DNA from: Omphiscola glabra
Lineage: Eukaryota > Mollusca > Gastropoda > Lymnaeidae
DNA length: 64,000 bases
NCBI GenBank assembly: GCA_964017045.1
Contig: OZ024794.1
Coordinates: forward strand, 24,981,340 to 25,045,339
Reading direction: 5' to 3'
Shown here: in pieces, positions 11,296 to 23,925 of the stretch
How the letters are laid out: each line of letters starts with the position of its first letter
How positions within the stretch are numbered: the stretch's first letter is position 1
The notes under the pieces: model-generated
Databases searched by the model: none
Told to the model about the DNA's origin: nothing
Seen by the model: the letters and a program-made list of their open reading frames with translations, nothing else
Position numbers and translations under genes: made by a program

Positions 11296-14200
11296 CTGCA
11301 AGTTAGCTACAGTTGTCTTTGATGATTTGAGCTCAGCCCTTGTTTTCTCCAGTTCTGCACGCAGTTGAGCTGCAGCCTCTTTCAAGTTAGCAAGTTGTCC
11401 AGAGGCTGATCCGAGACCTTCTTCACTGTCTTTGACTATTTTTTCAAGTCTTGCCACCTAAAGCAGATTGTTATTCATGTTAGTCTTCAAAAAAAATCTT
11501 AAATAAAAAGAAGATTATATTCAAATTTAAAGAGCAAGATATAAAGAGCACACGGCTATTCAAATAACAAAAGTTAAACTAAATCAAATTTAAAAAATAC
11601 ATTGTATATAATATATATATATATATATACATATATATATACATAACTTCTCAACTTTTTAAATAAAAAGGCATGCTTCTGTAAGTTGAAGGTGGGATGC
11701 AGCAAGTTTTTTTCATTATACTGAATAAATTAATTTGTATCTTTACATAAATTTAATAAAAGGGAAATAACTTAATTTTTTTCTGGAAAAAATAAATATA
11801 ACCCTGGGTGCCTAAGCTGAGGTCAATGTTGAGAGGACGGGTAGGGGTGTAGGGGGAGTTGTAGGTTATCCTCCCCTTCCCCCTGAAATTATTGCTAACT
11901 AGTATTGACAAACAAAATGCAAAAATAAACAGAACTAAAAGCAATCTCAATAATTAATTATGACTTATAAAATTGTCAGACAAAATTTAGGTAATGTTTG
12001 TAATGAGTCCTTTAGAATTTAATCACATTACTTACTGTGTAACTAAAATCCCCACCACGAGGGAGCCCATAAACATAACATTGGTAGGGAATTATCTATC
12101 TTTTAATGTTTTTTATGTCACGGTTTAGAAAATAATGCTGCTGTGTTAATTGTTGCCAGATAAAAGATTTATTCTACCATCTGATAGGTCAAAGTAAAGC
12201 CTGGGCCTGTCTTGCGATCCTTAACTTTTAATTAGTAACACTTATTTATCCAGCGTGTTATCCTGTTTGATATCTACATGGCAAAACCCTACCTCTTTTT
12301 CAGCATAAGAAAGTTTAGAAATCAAATCTGATTTAAGATGTTCAAGCTGTTGCCTCAGTGATTCTTTCTCTGTTGTAACTTTATTCACCTCAGCTTGACT
12401 TTGCTCAATCAGCTTCTAAAACATAATAGCCACAATGATTGCTAATTATTCTTTTAAGTAAAAATATTTCGCTTAACATAGCCATTATATTTTGTTTTCT
12501 TTTTTTTTCAAATTATTATTTAACAGAAACTGCATAATACCCAGGAACAATTTTTTTCAACATTTTGAAAATGGAGTGCAGGTCACTATTAAAATAATCA
12601 AAATAGCATGCAACCCTATTAGGCTCTTTTTATACTTTAGAGTTATCTAAAACATCAAACTTTTATGTATTAATAGGTAATAACTTTGAGTAACTAGGTC
12701 TGAATTGTTTAGCAATATGAATTTGCAAAATATTAATGTTATTTGTCTTACAATTTTCGTAGAAGACAATACATCAGCAGCTGTTTTCCTCTCAAGCTCC
12801 AGAGCTTCGGAGTGTTTCACGGAAGCTTCCTTCAGTTGCTTGGCTGAGTCCTCCTTTAGCTTCTTCTCAAGCTTAACAAGTTCATCTTTTAAAGATTGAA
12901 TCTGCTTCTCTGACCATTGTTGCAGTGTCTCCTTTTCAACTGTCATATCCTCTAAAGCCTGTGACAACAAAATGTTTTTCTTTAATGTTACCGTTTTTAA
13001 TTAGAGAATGGAATGTTAAAAAGTCAAGCTTAATTTTTTGGATTGACTGACAAGGTTTACGGTTGTTGTTGTTGTTTTTTTGTACTATGAGAGAAAAAAG
13101 AAAGTGCACACATTTTTAATCATTAAACTCTTTTCAATTCATTTCATGAACTCATTTCCCTGAAATAATAACACACAAGAGGTCAAACTAACAGTAAACA
13201 CAATTAACAGTCACAAAGCAGATGTCACCAGAAAGTTGTGTGGCCAAAAGTGTAACATATGTTCTCAGCTGTTATTTAAACTACTTTTTTTATGCTGCCA
13301 TTTATTTCAGAAAAAAAATAAACATTGACAATTACCCCTCAATAATACACATTCACCTAAAAATATGTAAATAGTTTATCTTCTAATTTGATCATCTGCT
13401 TCTACTCTTTATAGCATCACATACTTTACAACAAATAATTTGGTTAAATTTCCATAACATGCCTGGCGCAGTGATTGCAGCTGACTGCTCTTCTCCAGTG
13501 AAAGTGTTTGGGCGTGAGAATGAAGGGAGGACCTTTCAGCATCAAGCCTGGTCACCCTTTCTTTCAGTTTATCAAGCTCTGACTGTAATGATGAGATGAT
13601 GCCTTCTTTCTGAAGATTGTGGGCTTCCAATTCACCCAACATGGCTGAAGATTAAGCACAATGGTTATATGTTTTTACAATGTGTTTGAAAGTTTAGAAT
13701 GTTTCCATTTCATACAGACCTAGATTGATAAGTGCAAACAAAAATTGTGCAGCAAACTATATATGATGAAAGGAAGGTGTAACAATTGGTTTGATTCAAA
13801 CTTACTTGATTCCTACCACTTCTTCTCATCTTAAACAGCCATCTCTATAGCATGTAGCCTTGCATGCCTGTAGAGTGCAATACTGCATTCTTTGTTAACT
13901 GACAGTTTTTAAGTTTCTAACAGTTTCTTATTCTCCCATACAAAAATAACTTACAAGATTTTTTCATAAGTTCATCATCAAGGTAAGAACAGTGTTGTTT
14001 TGACCCAGACAGCTCTGTTTCAGTATTTTGAAGGGATGTGGTCTTGTCCTTTAATTCCACTCTTAGATCTTCCAGCTAGAATATGTTAAATATGTGAGAA
14101 CATACGATTAGCATATTAGGAAGAACATCAATTGCCTGTTAGCACAGAACTGTATAAACCAAACATTCCCAAATGATAGAATATGTGCAGTTTTAAAAAC

Positions 14201-17200
14201 ATTTAATACAAGAGATTTATTTTATTTTATTTCTTAGCGGCAGCTTATATGATATTAATCTAAAATAGCTGATATTTTGGTCACCTGCTTAATGAGTTCA
14301 TTAGAATTGGACTCTTTGCCAGTCAGCTCTGCTTGCATTGACCTCAGCTGTTGCCTTGATTGCTCAAACTCATCCTCTGTGTCTGCAAGTTGATGTACTA
14401 ACCGATCAATCTGTGCCCTCAGTTCCTTATCACTGGAACTGAAATCCAGTTTTAATCTGTCAATTTCCTTCCTTAAATCTGCCATCTCCTTGCTGTGCCC
14501 TTGAGACTGACTGTGCCGGAGGGCTTCAATTTCTTTTTCATAAAATGCCTGTGCTTTTTCCATCTTTACAGTGTAATCTTCTGTAAGCAAAGCCTTCTCG
14601 TTTTGTAATTGTTCAATTTGTTCTTTCAGTCCAAGAATCTGATCTTTGAACTTATCCTCAATCTTTGCGCACTGGTTTAGCCAAGTGTCATCCTGGTTTC
14701 TTTGGAAACTGCGCAGGTCTTCCAAGTCTTTCTGATGTTTGCTTCCCAGTTCTGCCATTGATGTGGCATGCTCGGCCAATATCCTTTCTCTCCAGGAGCT
14801 AAACCTTTGAATCTGCTCTTCAAAATCCTTCTTGGCCGTTAGAACTTCATGAGACATATCAAAAAGTCTGTTAGCATAAGTTTCTCTTTCTTTCTCTTGC
14901 TGTTCCCGGGATTTAGCCTTGTAAGAGGAGAACTGGTCCTCAATTGAAGACTGCTGTTGTTTATACTCAACTATTCTCGCCTGCAGTGCCTCAATGGTCT
15001 TACGTTGATCAGATTCTTCATCCAAGCGATTCTTATAAACTGACACCTTCTTCTGGGTGTCGGCCAGAATTTGTTGAATTTCTTCCTCATGCTGATCTTT
15101 TAGTGTTTGGAGGACAACATCATTTTCATCATTTTTTGTATTTAGTGCATATATGACCTGTAGAGATAAACTTTTTATTAAAACATATGATTTGTATGTA
15201 GTGCATGTGACCTATGAAGATATACTTTTTATCAAACCATATGATTTTCATGAGTGCATAAATGAACAGTTGAGAAATACATTTTATTAAAACATATGCT
15301 TTGTTAGTGTAAAATCCATTTGTGATATGTGATTCTTGTTCAAAAATAAAGCAAACTGTTTTCTTTCAATACTAATTAATGGTAAAGACATACAGTGGCG
15401 TACCATGGGGATGCAAAGGGTGGAACTCAATTTTGGAATTTAAATATAACATTACATAAATTATGTGTAAGTGTGAGTAGGGCAAATTTTTTTTAGTTTG
15501 CAGAGGTTGCAATTTTTGGAGTTTGCCAAGGGCTGCATTCAGTCCAGGAATACCACTGGAGACATAAGCATCAATAATAATTTTTAATAATTCGTTTTTA
15601 GGGGATTTTTTTTATGCCCTGTGATCATCCAACATGTTTGTAGAAATAAGCCCCGGGCTCTAGTCGGCATGTCCGTCCCAAAAATGGCATATCGATAAAG
15701 AGGCGTTCACCACAAACCCCCTGAAACGTTACCCGGGGTACAGGATCACCGCGTAGGGAACCTGCGCTGAAAGGCAAAAGTAACACAAAGAAAGTGCGTT
15801 AGAAAGAGCAGCTGCATGGTTTCCTACCAAGTGCAGTTGAAAATAATGCAGAAACAGTTTGGGAAATGATTACAGTTGCCGTATGGATATGAGGTGAGGG
15901 AATATGGCGACCCTCACCGATGATTCTAAATATGCAGTCACACCGCAGAAAACCATGTAAACCCTATTAGAGTGCATATGTAAAACCCCTTCGCGTCTCC
16001 CCGGGGTGGGAAGGGGGGACATTAAGGACGTAAAATATATCCACCCCAGCCCAAGAAAGTCCGGCCCGGGTGCAGTGTGAAAGCAGCACCCCGGCCGGCC
16101 AGGCATTCCTTCCCGGGTGCCGCCTCACTCGCATAGTCAATCGAGTGGAAGGGTGGGTGTGGCTGTCTCAGGGGCGGAAATCTCCCGGCATGCCGCTCCG
16201 CGGCTTGACTGGAATAAAGACCACTGGGGGAGTGGTTGAATGCCGGCTGGGAGTAGCGCTGGGAAAGACTTCATGAGCTTCGGCTTGACAGTTTGCTGAT
16301 TTTCTTAAGTAGATTAGATTAGTAGAAATTGGCTTTTTATTGCAATAAAATCAGACAAAACCCAAAGTCAAATAAATCTGAAAGAAAATGTTCTCAAATC
16401 TGTAAAGCTTAACACATAATTTTTACTTTGCAAATGGTATATATTTTTCTCCTATATGTTAACAAAATAAAAAACAAAAAGAAAGGGTTTAGAGCTCTGG
16501 CCCTATTGCCCTCATCAATGAATGTACCACTGGCCTTAAAAGCAGAAGAAAAAAAAGTAACAGCCTTTTGATTATGATGAAACTCTAGTCCTACATAAAA
16601 GTATCATGTTTTACTAGATGTATATAAAAAAAACAAAAAAAAGGGTTAGAAATGTTTTAAAAATTTTAAGAGAACAGGTTGCAAAACCTTTTGAGGGAAG
16701 GTTAAAATGTAAATTGGATAATTTTAAAATGTTAAAACATAGCTGAGATTAGCTACTTCATTTATTAAAATGTAGGCTACTCAGATTTAATATTTTTGTG
16801 TTATCCTAATACTTAAGAATCAAGCATAAAATAAAACCTATAAGAATCTTTGAAAAGTCCATTACTTCACTATTCAACTGTCCAGATGCCACATTTTAGG
16901 TAAATTATAAAACAGCTTGTACTGATGCTTTTATACTTGAATTATAAAACCTGTCAATTTTCATTGTATTATAATATCATAATGAACTTATTAATATTCA
17001 TTACATTAACATTTCATTTTTTTTATTACTAATAATTGTTTTGTCTCTTCTATTTAAAAAAGACAGCCATGCTAAAACGTTTTTTAAGCATCAGAAAAAC
17101 AAGCACATTTTTTTATTTACCAACCTAGTTTTTCAGAGCTACAAATTTGAACAGAAACCAGAATGGTGGCTCCTATGAGCAGAAATGTTTAGATATATTA

Positions 17201-19319
17201 GAGACAGGATATATTTTTCTAACATGGTCTGTAAGTCTTTACTTACTGTTTAAATTTGTTTATTAGCTGTTAGACCTACTATTTGTTTGCATCAAACAAT
17301 TTAGCATTACTCATTACAGTTACTACAAACTACTAGCACTAGTTACTAGTCTATCTAGTGTTAAAATTAAGTAAGCTGTCCTGTTGTAGTAACTAGTTTA
17401 GTTATTCTTATTACTAATACTAATACATGTACATTAAGCCTATAATTTTTCCTATTGAAGATCAATGAAATGTACATTATTATTACTAAATAACTAACCT
17501 TAATAATGTTGCTTAAGATTAGTCTGCTTTACTTTCCATTAATAATTAATCATTAAACTTAGTTTAATTTAAATTTAAGTTAAAATTAAAACACTATAAA
17601 TAATAAATAGTATAAATATCTTTATTATATTTTTATTTTAAAATGAAGCTATTTTAAATTTAGTTGCTACAACATTAATTTTAACAAATCTTAATAGTAA
17701 ATAGTTAAACATGGTAGTAATGTGCATATAATTTAACTGAAGTTTGATTAAAAGCTGCGGCTATTAGGACCCGGGATTCAGATCCGGAGAAGAGTGAGAG
17801 GTTGGGTTTATTAACAAGACAAATATTAAAAATATTATTGTTTGGTTTGTAAGACAAAATTTGGTATGAAATGAAAGATAATTGAATGGACTATATCAAG
17901 GGTCACCAAACTTTTTCCACCGCGGGCCGGATAGGGGACAAAATGACGAGCGCATGCCTTATACTCATTATGTACAATACTTGCAAGCCAGAACGAAAGC
18001 TCTGGGAAAAAAGACGAAAAACTAAGTTTAGTACTCCATGTTAATCATGGGTGAGTGGTGAACAATGTGCAAAAAAACAGAGACAACCAACATATTTATT
18101 TACTAAAAAAGTTATCAAAGAAGGCGACGTTAGCAAAAAATTACATCAGACCTAGTGGGCATATATTCGATTCTCATAAACTAAACAGCAAAAAAGGTTA
18201 GTGAGATTTGTGAAACTGACGTTTGGCTTTCAAGATATCATTAAATTAATGGTTGTTTGGAAATGCTGCATCCAATCAAGAGAATTGCTTCAAATGTTCA
18301 TCAGACAATCTCATTCGATATGTTGACTTCACATACTTCATTTTTTAAATGTTTGCTCACAGACATAAGTTGCACCACATATTACTAAAATAAACTACTG
18401 CAAATGACATCCGAATAGCATTAGTCAAAATGGACCCAGACACACAGCACCGCCATTCGCACCCGGGTACCATTAGACTCAATGCTATTCGGATGTCAGG
18501 CGCTCTTCCCGCGTGTGAAGATCTCCTAGTATTCTAAACATAATATTGAAATTGAAATTGTATCACAACGTCTAGTGTTTCATACATTTTATTAAGCAAA
18601 TTCAAGTACCGTCGGCAGGCCGGATAAAATGACATCGTGGGCCGGATCCGGCCCGCTGGCCGTAGTTTGGTGACCCCTGTAAACTTACTTCTTCAGTTTA
18701 ACTAAAATAAACTACCACAAATAACATTCGAGAAGCATTTACTATCATTTAGTCTAAAGGGACCTAGGTCTGAATAGCAGCATTTCGGACCCGGGTCCCT
18801 TTAGACTAAATGGCTCTTCGGATGTCATTTTTGGTAGTTTATTTTAGGACTTAGGAGTAAACTATATGACTTTGAACAAATTTATATGTTATAAAGTTTA
18901 TATACTCAGATATGTAAAAATTCAAGTTATACCATAATATATAAATTTGCATCATAGTGATATGAAGTCTTTAACTTGATTTAATGTATTTACATTTTTT
19001 TACAACACTGGCATGCAAAATCTTTCCATGTTCAGTCAAGATTTTAATAGGAAGCCTATGGTTGTTGAAAAATATTTCCAATGAAATTTAGAATAACAAA
19101 AATAATATAATTTATTATAATTAGTAATTAAAAGACAAAGTCAATTATTAGTTCAGATCACAAAAACTTTTTGAATACCTTTGTGAGCTGTGCAATCTTT
19201 TTTGACATTTTGAGGTGCATATCTTGTGTAACTTCCACATCTTTCTGAGATGCTTGAGGCAGGCTGCCATACTTGCCACCTTGATAATGGTTGTATGACA
19301 TTTTTGTACCTGACGCCAT
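11296..19319 (-). CDS. FAM184-type coiled-coil protein, N-terminal 603 residues
   Basis: Seven exons on the minus strand join in frame: 19319-19179, 15157-14285, 14075-13955, 13644-13463, 12958-12752, 12415-12293 and 11457-11296. The protein starts MASGTKMSYN. It reaches DMHLKMSKKIAQLTK at residues 33-47 and then VIYALNTKN, near-exact signatures of vertebrate FAM184A/B. Later exons are heptad-rich coiled coil, including SEEGLGSA in exon 7, which also matches the family. The donor after exon 4 is GC (CAG|GCATGT), and only this choice keeps the frame. Vertebrate FAM184A is about 1,140 residues, so the C-terminal half is missing here: no further exon is seen to the left before the GPCR. The cellular role of the family is poorly known. 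Confidence 0.88.
15393..15558. mobile_element. hAT MITE, CAGTGGCGTA family
   Basis: Ends are CAGTGGCGTACC and GGAATACCACTG. Flanking 8-mers AAGACATA (15385-15392) and GAGACATA (15559-15566) agree at seven of eight bases, as expected for a hAT target duplication. It lies in FAM184 intron 1, in a 166-bp AT-rich form. Confidence 0.8.
15640..16290. other. GC-rich island, possible TE 5' region
   Basis: About 650 bases are clearly more GC-rich than the surrounding intron, with segments such as CCGCTCCGCGGCTTGACTGG. Small frames on both strands (15870-16106, 16070-16276) do not resemble known proteins. The sharp change in composition inside an AT-rich intron suggests an inserted element, perhaps a LINE 5' UTR. 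I could not identify it. Confidence 0.35.
16291..17753. other. AT-rich intron 1 of FAM184
   Basis: Very AT-rich sequence with many TAAT and TTAAA runs. No coding or repeat structure was recognised. Confidence 0.5.
17754..18848. mobile_element. Foldback family FB1, copy interrupted by a hAT-like insertion
   Basis: The left arm begins GCTGCGGCTATTAGGACCCG and continues GAGAGGTTGGG, with a TAAACTACCACAAAT segment after the insertion. The centre carries GGGTCCCTTTAGACTAAAT and its inverse. Homologous arms occur at 21270, 60955 and 62627. In the copy at 62627 the arms are almost perfect inverted repeats. Here the left arm breaks at 17896 and resumes at 18680; everything between is a separate element. 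The right arm is lost after about 18848. Confidence 0.75.
17897..18679. mobile_element. hAT-like non-autonomous element, 783 bp
   Basis: Termini CAAGGGTCACCAAACT and AGTTTGGTGACCCCTG are inverted repeats, with GGGCCGGAT/ATCCGGCCCGC inside them. These are typical hAT ends. It interrupts the FB1 copy. A second FB1 core (GACATCCGAATAGCATTAG, about 18400-18512) lies inside it, giving at least three levels of nesting. No intact 8-bp duplication is visible. No transposase was recognised. Confidence 0.72.
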
Positions 19320-20539
19320 TATAAAGATGCGGTCAGGTTGTAAATCTGTATCATGATATTAATTATAAATCATCATTCATTTACAAACTGTATTTTAAAT
19401 AAAATTATCAAGTCAATTGTCAACATTGAAAATATGGAAAAGTTGTGGTTAAATTTAATTATAGCATTTTGCTGTTAATGGGAAAAGGAGAGTGGGGGGG
19501 GGGGGAAATAAAATTAATAACAAAGTTTAGAATAAGATTGTCTATAGAATTAATTTTTGCTTTTTTGTAAAATGTTAACATGTCATTTAACAAGAAAAAA
19601 TAGTTTATTATGCTTTTATTTATGAACACTCCATTATATGATAGAAGATTCAGAAAATATACTAGTGATGTTTAAAATTAGCCCTCTATAATGTAAAATG
19701 TTATGATATCCCCAAGATATTTCAATATATATACATTTTATTAAGAATTTTCTAAATTATTTTGAAGTGGTTGATTAAAGCCTAATATTATAATTATTTA
19801 ATTTCTAAAAGGAAATTACTTTGGGGTATATCAAACACTTATAAATTCAGCTTGTGACAGGGAAAGATGAGAGTTAAATGAAAACTATGAAGTTTATTTT
19901 AACTTAATGTTTATATTTTATTGATATCACTTTCAATTAGTCAATACTGAGAATGAAATGATTTTTATGATAGTTCTGGAAAACAGCAACAATAATGTAT
20001 GCATTTGGCATTTCACATTAATTCCATGCCATATACAATTGTATTGTATGTAAATAATCAACATTTTATGTTACACACTTTTACCAGTGTGAAGCTATAT
20101 TGTCCGCAGCCATAGGTAGGACAGTCAGATTTTAAGTATCATCAATAAAGTATTATGATGTAAACAATATTTTAAAATGTTATACAATGCATGTAAAATT
20201 ATTACTTATTTAATTTCACGTTTTATATCAGTGACATCAAGGTGTACAAAGGGTTGCCCATGACCATTTAGTTTGTTTGCTTTCGATGACCCTCATTTTA
20301 TAACAATATCACCTCTGCCACTTTGAACAGGCCATTTATAACCCAATCTATGTTTACAGAATAGTGTCAAACAGCCTAAATTAGTGACACTACTAAAATG
20401 ATAATTATGTTAATAATGTTAATGTTAATTAGTCCATCAAAATTGGCCAATACCATTTTATTAATTGAGTATTGGCTGGATATTATTCATTTTATTTTAT
20501 GGGTGCACAGAAGGCTGATACCGATTCTGGTATAAAATG
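19320..20539. other. Upstream region of FAM184
   Basis: AT-rich sequence with a G-run at about 19495-19505. It must contain the 5' UTR and promoter of the minus-strand FAM184 gene, but no TATA box or defined start site stands out. Confidence 0.35.
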
Positions 20540-20905
20540 TTATTGTGCAGAAGGCAGATGGGAAGTATGGGATGTCACCAGGTGCTGAGTTAACTCTGGC
20601 TTTTCGGGCTTATTTTTTTTTCTTTCTGCAGCTGCTGTTCTGTTGGTTTCATGAAACATTTGTGTAAAGCCATGCTGCTTAATTTTTTGCAAATTCTTTC
20701 CCAAGTGTCCAGGTTTAAATTGAACATTTTCAGAGAGGTTTTTAGATTGTCTTTAAAACACTTCTTTTGCCCACTATCAAACCGCCTCTAATGCTTGAGT
20801 TTGCCATAAAACATTCTTTTGGGCAAGTGGTTGTCTGACATTCTCCCAACAATTCCCTCCCATGAAAGCTGTGACTGCATTAAAATGGTAAAGATGCTGG
20901 CGAGA
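20540..20905 (-). mobile_element. Decayed LINE ORF2 C-terminus
   Basis: The minus strand reads in pieces RMSDNHLPKRMFYGKLK, then a GQKKCFKDNLKTSLKMF-like segment, then LNLDTW. This is the well-known ending of many invertebrate LINE polyproteins. Frameshifts and stops break it. It belongs to a different subfamily from the fragments at 9307 and 43560, but has the same general architecture as the one at 36215. Confidence 0.75.
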
Positions 20906-21269
20906 CCTGCCTACAGCCATTTGATGCATAAAAGTACATAAAAGTTTTAAACCGTTTTTTTCTGATTTTAGCTGACATTTATTAATTAGTCAACTAGAGT
21001 GATTCATGAAACAGTCAAAGTCAAAACGTAGTGAATGTACATACAATATAATTCTCTAGTATTTTAACACTAGTATAAACACTAAAAAGTAAGTGCAAAA
21101 AGTTTTAATAAGGTGACTCTGGTAACCATTTTTTCACATTTAAAACCAGGACAATTTTTTTTTTAATTATTTAAAACCAGGAAGTTTTGATGCCATTAAA
21201 AATTATTAACATTATTGATATGATTCTAATTTTGTGAAATTTAGATATTTTTATTGGTGTTATTTATAT

Positions 21270-21525
21270 GGCTGCAGCTGTTCAGACCCTGGCTTCAGCC
21301 CCAAAAAGAGAAAGACTTTCAGACCCGGGTCCCTTTAGACTAAATGCTATTCTGATGTCATTTAGGGCAGTTTATTTTAGTTAAACTGAAGAAGTATGTT
21401 GACAAATATATAGTCTATACAATTATTTGTCATTTGATACCAAATGTTGTCTTACAAACCCAACAATAATATTTTAAATATTTTTTTAATAAACCCAACC
21501 TCTCATTCTTTTCTGGGTCCGGAAA
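21270..21525. mobile_element. Foldback family FB1, half element
   Basis: It begins GGCTGCAGCTGTTCAGACC and contains GGGTCCCTTTAGACTAAAT, a GGCAGTTTATTTTAGTTAAA-type segment, CATTTGATACCAAATG, CCCAACCTCTCA and a final GGGTCCGG. These match the right arm of the copy at 62627-63842. The left arm is reduced to a short remnant. Confidence 0.72.
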
Positions 21526-22440
21526 GCCACTTTGTATTTATATTATATTATACCTGGATATCAGATGAACTCAAATCGTTTAATAAATTAATCAATTTAG
21601 TACCCAATTTTGTAACTGTAGCCGTAGCCTTTTTACTGTAATGGTTACAATTGACTGCTAAACTGGAAAAATATCCAAAAACAGTATTGAGTATTGCACT
21701 TGTAAAATCAGATATAATATTGCTGTTAATATTAATTTTTGCCTTAATAACTACAACTTATAGAATAAGTAAGAGTATATGCTTAATATGGCAAGGCTAA
21801 TTGTCACTTTTGTATTTTAAAAATTGTTATGAATCAAGAATCTGACATGAATGTTGACTTTTAAAGTTATACTACTATAACTATATATAGATTATATACT
21901 ATAATATATATTAATAATTAATCGTTATCTTTATGTGGTAGTGTAGGCCCCGTTTTTTATATCGCGCCCAACACCAACACTGTATTGAAATTTGACCTCG
22001 CCCAACAGGGGATCAGAATGTTGACCTCGGGTCAATTTCACCCCATGCAGGCTGACCGGCGGCTCTTCCCCATCGCGTAGAATTAGAATACTTAAATAAT
22101 GGGAACCACTATGTGTGCTTTAGTACTAAGTTAAATAATTTATATCTCGGGAACCATAGTGAATTAAATTATAAAGGATATCTAGTTGGGAAGGGGAGTT
22201 TATTCGCTATACTTTAGTATATTTACTAGTCTCCATTGTCATAGGGTATTTTGAATTTTAGTAATTAAGAGGGTTTTCACATTCATTCATGGGGGGTCCC
22301 AACCTATTTTATTTAATTATCTCTAAAAGTATATAACTCATAGAAATATAAAAATGTATCTTAGATAGCCGATACAAAACTAAGAAGGACACATTTAAGT
22401 TGTTAAGGATTGGGTCCGGGATATCAACTTTAATTTGGGT
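21526..22440. other. AT-rich intergenic DNA with one GC patch
   Basis: No gene seen. A GC-richer patch at about 21940-22080 (GCCCAACACC, GACCTCGGGTC) stands out and may be a small transposon remnant, but I could not define its ends. Confidence 0.35.
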
Positions 22441-23717
22441 TGTAGTCTCCAGGGTTTGTTATTGTACCACAGAAAATCTGTCAGAGGACAAGTTTTGGAC
22501 TGTCGAAGTCAGGGCATGACGTCAGGTTTTCGGGTACATTCGCGCACGACTATTTAAGGCGGGCACATTAGGGAGATTTTTATTCGAGGTTGGAACCGCA
22601 TCCCTGAAGTGTGTCAGTGTTCATAGCGGCCCATTTGGACGCTCTGTAAGTAGAAGCAAATACGCTTTTTTTATTTCTGTGCTTGTAGACTGCATTACTT
22701 GTTAGGTGTTAGTAATGGAATATTTCTGTTCATGACTTATATTAGGCAGTGTTTTCATCACTTGCCAGCATGACTTATATTAGGCAGTGTTTTAATCACT
22801 TGTTAGCGCCGTCAATTTGACGTATAACAATGATATTGTGATAGTAGAACATACAGCTGTTCCATCAATTCTGAAATGGAATTAGATACCAGTGCATGTG
22901 AGCATAAGACGCAACCGTTATATCGCTCTAGTCACACATACTGCAATGTGCTTAAAAGCTATTGATGCAACAGTATATGACCAGCGAATATTCGTACAAT
23001 ATGTGTGGTAGGCTACCTCTCCCGCCTTGTGCTATATTCTCATATAGAAAATGGTGCATGTGCTAGGAGACTATTACCAGCTGTATTAATATAATTAGAC
23101 ATTTTGCAAATTGGCTGTGTCTTAAAAAGACACCGCGTTTGCGTGATGCATGTATCTAGCTATGGTGGTTATACCGTACACCATTAAAGTACCTGTCCTG
23201 CTATGGGTGCATCTTACATAGACCCCTTACATGGATGACAGTACCCCAGTTAGACCTCTTATGCTAGCCCTCACATCTCACACTGGTTCTTTGTATAACA
23301 CAGTATACGTGATACAAGTTAAACACTGCCACATGATTTCCTTTTATAGTAACGAAACATTAAAACAATATAACTGCCAATTGTTTACCATGTAAGCATA
23401 CTCTATTTTTAGTTAAGTATATTTTGTAACACCCTGTATTTACAGGGTTAGTAAACATGCTTATTTGTTAGCTGTGTTATTTAATGTTAATGTTAGTCAG
23501 GACATTGTTAACCTGTATTATTTGATTCTTTGCAGGTATTGTCCCTTTCCTTTTATTTCCTTTTCGGGACCTTTCCTTTCCTTTACCTTTTCTTTGGCGT
23601 TTCTTCGATTAGTTGTCAAATAAATAAAAGCTATAGTCCTCAAGACCTGCATTTTCTTAGTTTGTTTTAGTAAAACTGTCAGCCATCAGTATCATTACCA
23701 CTCATCACACTACTACA
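22441..23717 (+). mobile_element. Probable LTR of an LTR retrotransposon
   Basis: The segment starts TGTAGTC and ends ACTACA, so TGTAGT/ACTACA form the short inverted termini of an LTR (about 1,277 bp). It contains an ATTTAAGG TATA-like box near 22550, a GC-rich start region with GTAAGTAG at about 22646, a TC-rich tract at 23545-23600 and AATAAATAAAAG near 23621. A primer-binding-like TGGCGCTGCGAGCGGGG follows five bases after the 3' end. No polyprotein or second LTR is in view. The boundaries are inferred from these signals. Confidence 0.5.
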
Positions 23718-23925
23718 GTTATTGGCGCTGCGAGCGGGGTTTTAAAAAGTGTGTCACACCCACACCACCCTTCAGTAGCCATATATCAACTGTCATCACA
23801 CCACCACTTGGCTACAGTTTTTGGCGCTGCGAGCAGGGTTTTAAAAAGTGTGTCACACACACACACACCACCCTCCAGTAGCCATATATCAACTGTCATC
23901 ATAATATCCAAGAAAAACCCACCAT
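23718..23925 (+). repeat. Duplicated primer-binding-site region
   Basis: A segment with TGGCGCTGCGAGCGGGG, TTTTAAAAAGTGTGTCACAC and CCATATATCAACTGTCATCA occurs twice, about 100 bp apart (23723 and 23822). The second copy has GAGCAGGG. The TGG-initial motif is complementary to a tRNA 3' CCA end; a tRNA-Ser-like acceptor stem fits from memory. It is a remnant of the leader of the LTR element. Confidence 0.55.
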
